From positions 1-6,194 of the forward strand of contig CAJQOK010000322.1 of the NCBI GenBank assembly GCA_905479905.1: 6,194 nt of DNA, read 5' to 3'. Below the pieces are notes generated by a model. It ran no database searches. It was not told the origin of the DNA and was given only the letters and a program-made list of their open reading frames with translations. Below are positions 1 through 5,928 of the stretch, in pieces; position 1 is the first letter of the stretch, and every line of letters begins with the position of its first letter. Source of the DNA: an uncultured Aliterella sp. Lineage in GTDB: Bacteria; Cyanobacteriota; Cyanobacteriia; Cyanobacteriales; Chroococcidiopsidaceae. The position numbers and the translations under genes are program-made.

Positions 1-2237
1 AATAATACTCTGGGCTTAAGTAATATCTTCAATAGCAACCATAGAGATTGTAATTCTCCGGGTGTATTTTGACGTTTCCACTGTCCGGGACGACAAAACA
101 ACATCTCTACTAAGACTCTATGTTGAGAGGGGTTCACCTGCTCGAATACTATTTGCACGCTAGGAAAGCGATCGCTGACCCCAGTTTGAGTAATTTGTCC
201 TTGCAAAAGCATCTTTTCTTCTAGAATTTCTATGGTTACTGGTAATGTTTCTCCCCTGGGAAGAATCGGAAGCCCTAACTGAGTAAGCGCGACTTCAGCA
301 CCAACTTCAGAAATTTTTGTTGTCACGCCCCACAAGGTTTGTCCATCGACCTCTAACCGCACTGACCGCCGCAGATCGAACCATTCGTGTAAATCGGGTT
401 TAGGAACGTCTAATAGTATTAGTAAAGAAACACCAATTAATAGCAGATTGTAAGCACTCCAAATCCAGCCTAAATTAATACCTCTAAGTTGCTCCGCAAT
501 TTCTGGTGCCATTGCTGGCATCATCGCTCCCCTCATCACCGACATACCTAAATTCCACCATAAGCTCACTGCTGTAAAAACAAATAAGATGATTAAAGGC
601 CAGGCTAATCTCCAGTTGAAATAAAAGTTGTCGTTGCGAGTTCCTTTTGGCGTTACATTAAAACCTTTTGAAAAGGGATTTAGCATTACTTGAATAACCG
701 TCGTTACCAAAGGTAAAGTTAGCACCAACGTGTAAATATCTGACAGCAATGCTGAACGAGAACGTTGGTTTAACCAAGAAAATACTGTTAATTGCACTAC
801 GTAATAGGGCAAAAAGAAATACAGCAATTCGGTAGGGGCGGCTTTAAGAGGAACAACCCCTAAAAATGAATAAGCTAAAGGTATAATCAGAAATCCTCCA
901 CGAGAGATGCTGGTAAACCAATGCAGTAACCCTTCTAAGTGTCCTAATCTTTGTAATGGTTTAAGTCCGGGGATAGTCAAAGGATTAGCTTTAATAAAAA
1001 ATGCTTGTAGTGTTCCCCTTCCCCAGCGCAATCGCTGTAGTGCATGGGCAGCTATGTTTTCCGCAGCTAAACCAGCACTTAATTTCTCATCTAGATAAAC
1101 TAAACGATATCCTAGAGCAGATATGCGAATGCCTGTAAAATAATCCTCACTTACGGAATCAGTAACAAAACCTCCAACTGCTTCAAGAGCGCTGCGCCGG
1201 ACAACAAAAGAGGTTCCCGAACAGACCACACTACCCGCAGCATCCCGAATTGGCTGAATTTGCCTGTAAAATACTTCTTCTTCCGGCGCTAACACATTTT
1301 CCAACCCTAAGTTACGGGCAATTGGGTCAATGTTGTAAAAGCTTTGCGGAGTTTGAACAAGGGCTATCTTCTCATCTTGAAAAAATCCCACTGTGCGAAT
1401 CAGAAAGTTTTTAGTAGGAACAAAATCTGCATCGAAAACAACAATTAACTCTCCATTAGTTTGGGGAAGAGCATGATTTAGGTTTCCGGCTTTAGCGTAA
1501 AGATTATCAGGACGAGCTAGATACTCACAACCTAACTCTAATGCCAGTTGCTTCATTTCTGAACGTCTAGTATCGTCAAGTAAATATATTTTTTTGTCAG
1601 TGTAATTAATAGCTTGGCAACCAATTATTGTGCGCCGCACTATAAATTCTGGCTCATCATAAGTGGGAATTAAAATATCAACAGATGGATAGAAGCTACC
1701 ATCTAAAACCTGCAAAGTTAAAGAATCTGCCTCACGTTGGCGATTTTTCACTCTTAGCATCAAAAATAACTGGAGTATGGCATTTACAAGCAGTAACATT
1801 TCTAGAAGAAACAACCCCAAGCTAAAGAAGCCATTGAGGGGATCGGCTACATTTAAAGTAGAAAGACTTCGCCATAAAATATAACGAATGGTCAAACCTA
1901 ATAAAATGCACACTACTAGCACCCGCGACCAAGTTTGAGGAAGAGGAGAAATTTTCATCACGGCGATCGCAATTAAAAATAGCATTATCGTAGGCGCGAG
2001 TAAATATTTTCCCGCTACCATTGGCGCTTCTAGCCACATCGGTGGGTTATCTTGCATTAACTGAATTTGGGTAAAAATTTGCTGAATTATCCCCACCCCT
2101 GCAAACCAAGCTGCAACACCTGCACCAGATAGAAATACAATACCCAGTAGCAGTATCGTTGCTAGTTGGGGCTGCATAACCTGCGGTGGGCGATCGCGAT
2201 TGTTTAAGGTTTTTTTACTAAGATTAGAATTTTTCAT
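1..2237 (-). CDS. BcsA-like cellulose synthase family glycosyltransferase with PilZ domain (3' end cut by window edge)
   Basis: Inner-membrane family-2 glycosyltransferase of the bacterial cellulose synthase type, expected to polymerise a beta-linked glucan from a UDP-sugar and export it through its own membrane channel. About 745 codons are visible with no stop. Four N-terminal membrane segments lie near residues 25-50, 77-95, 105-122 and 137-160, with the BcsA-like RYILWR at 118-123. The catalytic domain shows D194 (PTYDEP), D221-D222, the DAD triad 269-271, SED with putative base D365, and QRLRW 401-405. About five more membrane segments follow, including 445-463, 471-489 and 500-518, and the gating-loop-like FNVTPKG is at 526-532. 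A C-terminal PilZ domain has RRSVR (R623, R627) and S643-G646 of the SxxG element, so c-di-GMP activation is likely. Length is close to BcsA, so little is missing. The ATG at 2237 has no clear Shine-Dalgarno. No bcsB or other bcs gene is visible, and the polymer need not be cellulose. Confidence 0.93.
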   Translation of the reverse strand, partial: MKNSNLSKKTLNNRDRPPQVMQPQLATILLLGIVFLSGAGVAAWFAGVGIIQQIFTQIQLMQDNPPMWLEAPMVAGKYLLAPTIMLFLIAIAVMKISPLPQTWSRVLVVCILLGLTIRYILWRSLSTLNVADPLNGFFSLGLFLLEMLLLVNAILQLFLMLRVKNRQREADSLTLQVLDGSFYPSVDILIPTYDEPEFIVRRTIIGCQAINYTDKKIYLLDDTRRSEMKQLALELGCEYLARPDNLYAKAGNLNHALPQTNGELIVVFDADFVPTKNFLIRTVGFFQDEKIALVQTPQSFYNIDPIARNLGLENVLAPEEEVFYRQIQPIRDAAGSVVCSGTSFVVRRSALEAVGGFVTDSVSEDYFTGIRISALGYRLVYLDEKLSAGLAAENIAAHALQRLRWGRGTLQAFFIKANPLTIPGLKPLQRLGHLEGLLHWFTSISRGGFLIIPLAYSFLGVVPLKAAPTELLYFFLPYYVVQLTVFSWLNQRSRSALLSDIYTLVLTLPLVTTVIQVMLNPFSKGFNVTPKGTRNDNFYFNWRLAWPLIILFVFTAVSLWWNLGMSVMRGAMMPAMAPEIAEQLRGINLGWIWSAYNLLLIGVSLLILLDVPKPDLHEWFDLRRSVRLEVDGQTLWGVTTKISEVGAEVALTQLGLPILPRGETLPVTIEILEEKMLLQGQITQTGVSDRFPSVQIVFEQVNPSQHRVLVEMLFCRPGQWKRQNTPGELQSLWLLLKILLKPRVL

Positions 2238-2269
2238 ATGATGATTTTTATTTTATTTGAAATTTAATC

Positions 2270-2298
2270 TAATCAGGAAACTACGATACGTCTGATTA
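2270..2298 (-). repeat. Bulged hairpin in the leader of the glycosyltransferase gene
   Basis: In the 174 bp spacer before the glycosyltransferase, the right arm 2289-2298 (CGTCTGATTA) is complementary to TAATCAG at 2270-2276 plus ACG at 2283-2285. This leaves a 6-nt bulge at 2277-2282 and a 3-nt loop at 2286-2288. The structure ends about 32 nt upstream of the ATG. It is not followed by a T-run in the direction of transcription, so it is not a standard terminator. It could be a leader structure, an operator, or chance in AT-rich DNA. Nothing else convincing was seen in 2238-2411. Confidence 0.3.
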
Positions 2299-2411
2299 AT
2301 TCGTCACTTTTTTTAAGGTTAGTACCGAAATGAAACTTAAGTAGGTTAATCCAGTCGCTCTACTCGGCTTTAGATAGCGAATAAATACACTGCCTAATTA
2401 AAACTTAAAAT

Positions 2412-2876
2412 TCAAGGAATCAGTGGAGTTTTAGTGTCAAAATATTCACGCCATCGGCTAATTCGCCCATCTTTAAAATCAACGATAATTACATCATCAG
2501 CTTTATTACGAAGGTTGGTTGCCTTTTCCGTATCTTCGTAGCCCCACTCTATAGAGGCTTGATTGTCTTCAACTATAATGCGCTTAATGTCAATTTTCAC
2601 GTCTGAGTAATGATGAGCAAAACGGGTGACTTCTTCTCTAATTTTTACTTGCCCTTGCCACCTTTGTCCTGGGACGATAATTTCACCATCAAGGGTAAAT
2701 AACTGTGCTAAGGCTTCAGCATCACGAGCAACCCAAGCATCTCTAGCTTGGTTAATTAAAGTCCGCATTTCTGCTTGCTTTTTGTACTGATTAGCAAAGA
2801 AAATTATGCTAAAAGTTGCGTAAAAGCTCAATCCTAAATTTAGCCATGTATACAGACTGTTCCAAGTTTTTCTCAT
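2412..2876 (-). CDS. Membrane-anchored NTF2-like (SnoaL/DUF4440-type) protein
   Basis: Small protein of 154 aa from ATG 2876. It has one hydrophobic segment at about residues 9-28, then a KK pair, then an NTF2-like cone-fold domain at about 36-150. The family signature shows in a helix with WVARDAEALAQLF, the LDGEI strand after it, QGQVKIREEV, and the closing strands IIVDFKDGRISRWREYF. NTF2-like domains can be enzymes, ligand binders or oligomerisation modules. I see no clear catalytic residues, so no reaction can be assigned. A GTG at 2891 would add five residues but has no ribosome binding site. The ATG has AAGG 4 nt upstream, closer than usual, so the start is moderately sure. It lies 103 bp after the response regulator on the same strand and could be co-transcribed with it or controlled by it. 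Confidence 0.85.
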   Translation of the reverse strand: MRKTWNSLYTWLNLGLSFYATFSIIFFANQYKKQAEMRTLINQARDAWVARDAEALAQLFTLDGEIIVPGQRWQGQVKIREEVTRFAHHYSDVKIDIKRIIVEDNQASIEWGYEDTEKATNLRNKADDVIIVDFKDGRISRWREYFDTKTPLIP

Positions 2877-2880
2877 AGTA

Positions 2881-2884
2881 CCTT
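2881..2884 (-). promoter_or_regulatory. Possible Shine-Dalgarno (AAGG) for the NTF2-like gene
   Basis: AAGG on the minus strand lies 4 nt upstream of the ATG at 2876. The spacing is short, but the alternative GTG at 2891 is preceded only by pyrimidine-rich or neutral sequence, so this tips the start call toward the ATG. Confidence 0.4.
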
Positions 2885-2908
2885 GTTTCACATTATCAAA
2901 CTGGATAG

Positions 2909-2963
2909 GTAACGACCCTAGGTGTATAAATTGCTCGTAACAATGCGTTTAGGAGGGTAACAA
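2909..2963. promoter_or_regulatory. Three direct copies of GTAACRA upstream of the NTF2-like gene
   Basis: On the plus strand GTAACGA starts at 2909, GTAACAA at 2937 and GTAACAA at 2957 (TTGTTAC/TCGTTAC on the coding strand). They fill the spacer between the regulator stop and the NTF2-like start. OmpR-family regulators bind short direct repeats, so these are candidate binding boxes. The spacings of 28 and 20 bp are wider than the usual 10-11 bp, which weakens the case. The spacer also contains TATACA at 2919-2924 (coding strand), a possible -10 with only a poor -35. Confidence 0.25.
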
Positions 2964-2979
2964 ACTGACTATAAATTCT

Positions 2980-3654
2980 CTAATCACGTAACACATACCC
3001 CACACTACGAATAGTTTGAACTAAACGCTTTTCACCCGTTGCTTCCAACTTCAAACGTAGATAACGAATGTAAACTTCAATGATGTTGGAGTCGCCCACA
3101 AAATCATAACCCCAGACTTTTTCTAAAATGCGATCGCGCGTAATTACTTGCCGAGGATGCACTAGCAAATATTCGAGCAAATCAAACTCTTTAGCAGTTA
3201 ATTCAATCAGTCTTGCGCCGCGATATACTTGCCGCGATCGCCGATTTAAACTAAGGTCTGCAAACTCTAGCATATCTGCGTCTATTTCTTGCCCTTGTCT
3301 TAGCCGCGCGCGGATTCTGGCTAACAATTCCTCAATGCTAAAAGGTTTAACTAAATAATCATCTGCACCTGCGTCTAAACCAGCAACGCGATCGCTTACT
3401 TCGTCTTTTGCTGTTAACAATATAATTGGTACTTTATCGCCTGTAGTCCGCAAGCGGCGGCAAATTTCTATGCCCGATAACCCTGGTAACATCCAATCTA
3501 AAATAATTAAGTCAACTTGTAATTCCCGCGCAGAGGTTAATCCTGCTATACCATCATGGACTACGCTAATTTCGTAGCCTTCATAACCTAATTCCAATTG
3601 AATAAATTTAGCCAATTTAATTTCGTCTTCTACGAGCAAAATATGTGCTGTCAT
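2980..3654 (-). CDS. OmpR/PhoB-family two-component response regulator
   Basis: Cytoplasmic transcription factor of 224 aa, the normal length for the family. The receiver domain at about 3-115 has the acidic pocket E9-D10, phosphoacceptor D53 (in LDWMLPG), T81 (LLTAK) and K103 (LVKPF), so all the residues needed for phosphorylation are present. The C-terminal winged-helix DNA-binding domain at about 127-224 shows LTAKEFDLLEYLL, a recognition-helix region with NIIEVYIRYLRLKL, and the closing TIRSVGYVLRD. ATG 3654 lies 3 bp after the stop of the histidine kinase, so the two are almost certainly translationally coupled and form a cognate pair. Its target genes are unknown. The adjacent NTF2-like and glycosyltransferase genes are plausible candidates. 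It resembles cyanobacterial RppA/ManR-type regulators in general, but I cannot assign a specific orthologue. Confidence 0.97.
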   Translation of the reverse strand: MTAHILLVEDEIKLAKFIQLELGYEGYEISVVHDGIAGLTSARELQVDLIILDWMLPGLSGIEICRRLRTTGDKVPIILLTAKDEVSDRVAGLDAGADDYLVKPFSIEELLARIRARLRQGQEIDADMLEFADLSLNRRSRQVYRGARLIELTAKEFDLLEYLLVHPRQVITRDRILEKVWGYDFVGDSNIIEVYIRYLRLKLEATGEKRLVQTIRSVGYVLRD

Positions 3655-3657
3655 AAT

Positions 3658-5073
3658 TTACCCTGCACTGGGTAGAGTCACGGTGAAAGTGCTACCTTCT
3701 CCTAGTTTGGAGCGGACTGTGACGCTACCGCCCATACTATCAACCAAAGTTTTCACAATCGACAAACCTAAGCCACAGCCGCCAGTGAAACGATTGCGGA
3801 CTTCATCTACACGGTAAAAACGCTCAAAAATCAGATGTTGTTGTGACAAAGGAATGCCCAAACCGCGATCGCAAACATGAATTATCGCACTTTGTGCTTT
3901 TAAATCTAATACTACAGCGATCGCAAAGTGGGAGTCAGAATACTTAACGGCGTTATCAATTAAATTTATTAATACTTGTTTCAGGCGGCTGCGATCAGTT
4001 TCAACTAAAATTTGTTCGTAAGCAGCCTCTAAAGTAATAATCCGATCGGTATGTTGCATTGCCATTGCCGCTACTTCTACAACTAAATCGTTTAAAACTA
4101 ATGATTCAAGATGAATGTGCAAGTAACCAGCATCTGCCCTAGCTAAATCGAGCAAGTCTTGCAATAAACGGATAGTGCTTTCTGCTTCGGTTGCAGCAGT
4201 TTCTAAAGCTTCTCGCTGGGGCGGGGTTAAATTAGTTTCGCGTTTGAGGACGCTTTGCAAATAACCATGCACGATTGTTAAAGGTGTTCGCAATTCATGG
4301 GAAACATTACCGACAAATTGGCGCTGTTGCTCCCACGCCTCGGATAATCGGTCTAACATCATGTCACAGATACGGGCTAACTCTTTGACTTCTGTAGGGG
4401 CGCGGTTGAGGTGTAAGCGGGCTTGACTGAGATCGTTTATCGATATGGTTTCAGCTAGTTGACTAATACGGCGCAATGGTTGCAGCGACTTTTTAATGTA
4501 AATTGCGATCGCAATTGTAATAATTATTAAAGCAATTAAGCTGACAATCTCCAAACTTTGAACTAAGGATGAAAACATCTGTTGTTCGTAGGAGATATCT
4601 TGCGCTACAAATAATAATCCTAATTGCTGTCCTCTAACTTGTAAAAATTTGCCACATACAACAAAATAGCGATCGCCAATCTTGTATACTCTGGTCCTCA
4701 GAGGCGATCGCATTAATGATATCAATTTAGTGTAAGCAACATCATTGGGAACTAAGTTTTCTCCTAAGTTAGTCCCATCCTTATCCTTAACCCATATTAA
4801 AGTTTTATCTGTACTACGGTTGGCGATTGCCTTTTGCAGCCCTATTTCTAAAGAAAACATTTCGCTATAAACTTCTACGTCACCTGGCAAACGTCGAGCA
4901 ATTTGCTCTATATTCTGCTTGTGACCATCAATTAAAATTTGCTGCATTTTCCACGTTGTCCACAGAGCAATACTACCCACTCCTATAGCAAAAGCCGCAG
5001 TGATGCCAATAGTAAGCCGCACTTGTAAGGAAAAAGGATCTATTTTCTGCCAAATCTGTTTGATTTTCTGCAC
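3658..5073 (-). CDS. Membrane sensor histidine kinase (HAMP, HisKA, HATPase_c)
   Basis: Sensor kinase of 471 aa that should autophosphorylate and pass phosphate to the response regulator encoded 3 bp downstream. TM1 (about 20-41) and TM2 (about 174-193) flank an extracytoplasmic sensor region of about 130 aa with no motif I recognise. It ends in a stretch, YKIGDRYFVVCG to LGLLFVAQDIS, reminiscent of a PAS/Cache-like strand pair. HAMP is at about 195-248. HisKA has phosphoacceptor H259 in SHELRTP. The ATPase has the N box N370/N374 (NLIDNAVKYS), G1 D402-RGLG, F box FERFY at 416-420 and G2 GGCGLGL at 431-437, so it looks active. C433 in the G2 box replaces the more usual S/T/A. The start is GTG 5073 with a weak AGAG upstream. 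The next ATG lies beyond TM1 and would remove it. It starts 17 bp after the DUF4079 stop. Confidence 0.96.
   Translation of the reverse strand: MQKIKQIWQKIDPFSLQVRLTIGITAAFAIGVGSIALWTTWKMQQILIDGHKQNIEQIARRLPGDVEVYSEMFSLEIGLQKAIANRSTDKTLIWVKDKDGTNLGENLVPNDVAYTKLISLMRSPLRTRVYKIGDRYFVVCGKFLQVRGQQLGLLFVAQDISYEQQMFSSLVQSLEIVSLIALIIITIAIAIYIKKSLQPLRRISQLAETISINDLSQARLHLNRAPTEVKELARICDMMLDRLSEAWEQQRQFVGNVSHELRTPLTIVHGYLQSVLKRETNLTPPQREALETAATEAESTIRLLQDLLDLARADAGYLHIHLESLVLNDLVVEVAAMAMQHTDRIITLEAAYEQILVETDRSRLKQVLINLIDNAVKYSDSHFAIAVVLDLKAQSAIIHVCDRGLGIPLSQQHLIFERFYRVDEVRNRFTGGCGLGLSIVKTLVDSMGGSVTVRSKLGEGSTFTVTLPSAG
3661..3664 (-). promoter_or_regulatory. Shine-Dalgarno AGGG of the response regulator, inside the kinase 3' end
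   Basis: AGGG on the minus strand lies within the last codons of the kinase gene, 6 nt upstream of the regulator ATG at 3654. With a 3-bp intergenic gap this supports translational coupling of the pair. Confidence 0.55.
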
Positions 5074-5090
5074 TGCTACTCTATAAATTT

Positions 5091-5807
5091 CTATCCTTTT
5101 GGTGGTGGGCTAGGACAAGTTTTGTTGGCAAAGTCACACTGATAAATATAAGGCTCTTGCCAGCTTAGAGGAATCCCTAATAAGTCTCGCGTCCCGGTTA
5201 GTCCTTGTCCGATAAATAGTAGTAAGGCAATGCAGTTTAATAGGGTGTGAACTATGCGCCAACGATGGGATTTATCTTTATAAATAGAGGGTGCGATCGC
5301 CAAGGAAAAAATCATCAATAACGCCGCTACAATCCCAATATAGTAATGCGACCAGTACCACTGGTTTGAAAGCCTATAAACTCCATCTTGGCAGCCTAAA
5401 ATAACTAATCCTGCACCTGTTAAAGTCGCAAACACAGCCCGCCATAGTGTTTCTCTCGACTTGTAAAGAAATACCAAAGAGGCAATAGTAGCAACGAACA
5501 TCAGCCCAATAAATGCTACTTGAAAGGAGTTTTTACTAACTAAATCGTTAGACAAAATGTTTTTAATAATTGGGTGAGCGATTCCCAATAAAGCAATTCC
5601 GACAACAGTGGAAGTTAGCCAATTTCCCAAGCGATTATGTTCAACGCCAACTACGGGGGGAATTTTACTTTTACCCTCAGCTTTTGTTTGCAAGCGGCGC
5701 TGACGAGTTTGCCATGCGAGGTTAATTACCATACCAATGAGAGGAAAAACAAAGAAAACTGCGATCGCTGGATGCAATAAAGTAAAAGCGTCTTTGAGTT
5801 CTACCAT
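5091..5807 (-). CDS. DUF4079 multi-pass membrane protein, cytochrome b561-like
   Basis: Integral membrane protein of 238 aa, assigned to DUF4079 from its opening LLHPAIAVFFVFPLIG, the EHNRLGNWL segment, AHPIIKN and the closing GQGLTGTRDLLGIPLSW. About six hydrophobic stretches are visible, near residues 11-31, 64-84, 96-115, 122-138, 153-173 and 185-203. Histidines H12, H57, H78, H154, H181 and H187 sit at or near helix ends. Several could be haem ligands, since the family is thought to resemble di-haem cytochrome b561 proteins. That would make it a transmembrane electron carrier, but haem binding is inferred, not seen. The C-terminus has two cysteines (CDFANKTC) and ends in PSPPPKG. ATG 5807 has GAGG 6 nt upstream. 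It probably begins the operon with the kinase and regulator, and a DM13 gene lies just upstream on the same strand. Confidence 0.88.
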   Translation of the reverse strand: MVELKDAFTLLHPAIAVFFVFPLIGMVINLAWQTRQRRLQTKAEGKSKIPPVVGVEHNRLGNWLTSTVVGIALLGIAHPIIKNILSNDLVSKNSFQVAFIGLMFVATIASLVFLYKSRETLWRAVFATLTGAGLVILGCQDGVYRLSNQWYWSHYYIGIVAALLMIFSLAIAPSIYKDKSHRWRIVHTLLNCIALLLFIGQGLTGTRDLLGIPLSWQEPYIYQCDFANKTCPSPPPKG

Positions 5808-5813
5808 ACGAAA

Positions 5814-5817
5814 CCTC
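5814..5817 (-). promoter_or_regulatory. Shine-Dalgarno GAGG of the DUF4079 gene
   Basis: GAGG (within TGAGG) on the minus strand sits 6 nt before the ATG at 5807. It is the best-placed ribosome binding site in the window and fixes that start. Confidence 0.6.
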
Positions 5818-5878
5818 AGTGTAAAAATAGAATTTGACCGACACGTTCTAACTATGAAAGGAAAGTAATGTGATCGAG

Positions 5879-5914
5879 AGTGCGGATAGGTGATGAGCTA
5901 CCCGCGATCGCACT
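5879..5914. repeat. Inverted repeat between the DM13 and DUF4079 genes
   Basis: AGTGCG at 5879-5884 pairs with CGCACT at 5909-5914, and GGT/ACC inside (5889-5891 and 5900-5902) could extend the stem. The right arm overlaps a HIP1 octamer at 5904-5911. No T-run follows it on the minus strand, so it is a poor candidate for an intrinsic terminator after the DM13 gene. It may slow or attenuate read-through, or have no role. Confidence 0.25.
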
Positions 5915-5928
5915 TTAAACAGCTATGA

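Larger units (their letters stand above)
168..5911. repeat. Dispersed HIP1 octamers (GCGATCGC), at least 14 copies
   Basis: Perfect copies start at 168, 1963, 2190, 3130, 3234, 3388, 3865, 3917, 4505, 4669, 4704, 5293, 5761 and 5904. This is roughly one per 440 bp, far above chance, and mostly inside genes. HIP1 is a well-known cyanobacterial genome signature and is the main taxonomic evidence in the window. Eight of the 14 fall in the regulator and kinase genes; the longer glycosyltransferase gene has three. Confidence 0.95.

Noticed and set aside
907..1098. Plus-strand open frame of 63 codons
   Set aside because: It lies antisense inside the glycosyltransferase gene across its QRLRW region, has no ribosome binding site and encodes no recognisable protein.
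1822..2037. Minus-strand open frame of 71 codons
   Set aside because: It is in another frame within the glycosyltransferase N-terminal membrane region, and the real frame carries all the family motifs.
2316..2348. Two AGGTTA copies (TAACCT on the coding strand) upstream of the glycosyltransferase, resembling cyanobacterial Pho-box half-sites
   Set aside because: They are 27 bp apart, which does not fit the 11-bp period of tandem Pho-box repeats, and the sequence between them matches poorly.
2355..2380. TCGCT/AGCGA inverted repeat as a terminator of the NTF2-like gene
   Set aside because: Only five base pairs with a mismatch beyond them, and no T-run follows on the minus strand.
2951..2956. 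Perfect AGGAGG on the plus strand
   Set aside because: No start codon follows at a usable distance and no plus-strand reading frame opens there.
3128..3358. Plus-strand open frame of 76 codons
   Set aside because: It is antisense to the DNA-binding half of the response regulator, has serine/arginine-rich low-information content and no homologous pattern.
5808..5878. Promoter for the DUF4079 operon (TACACT near 5819-5824 as -10)
   Set aside because: The match would put the transcription start at the Shine-Dalgarno, and no acceptable -35 lies about 17 bp upstream.
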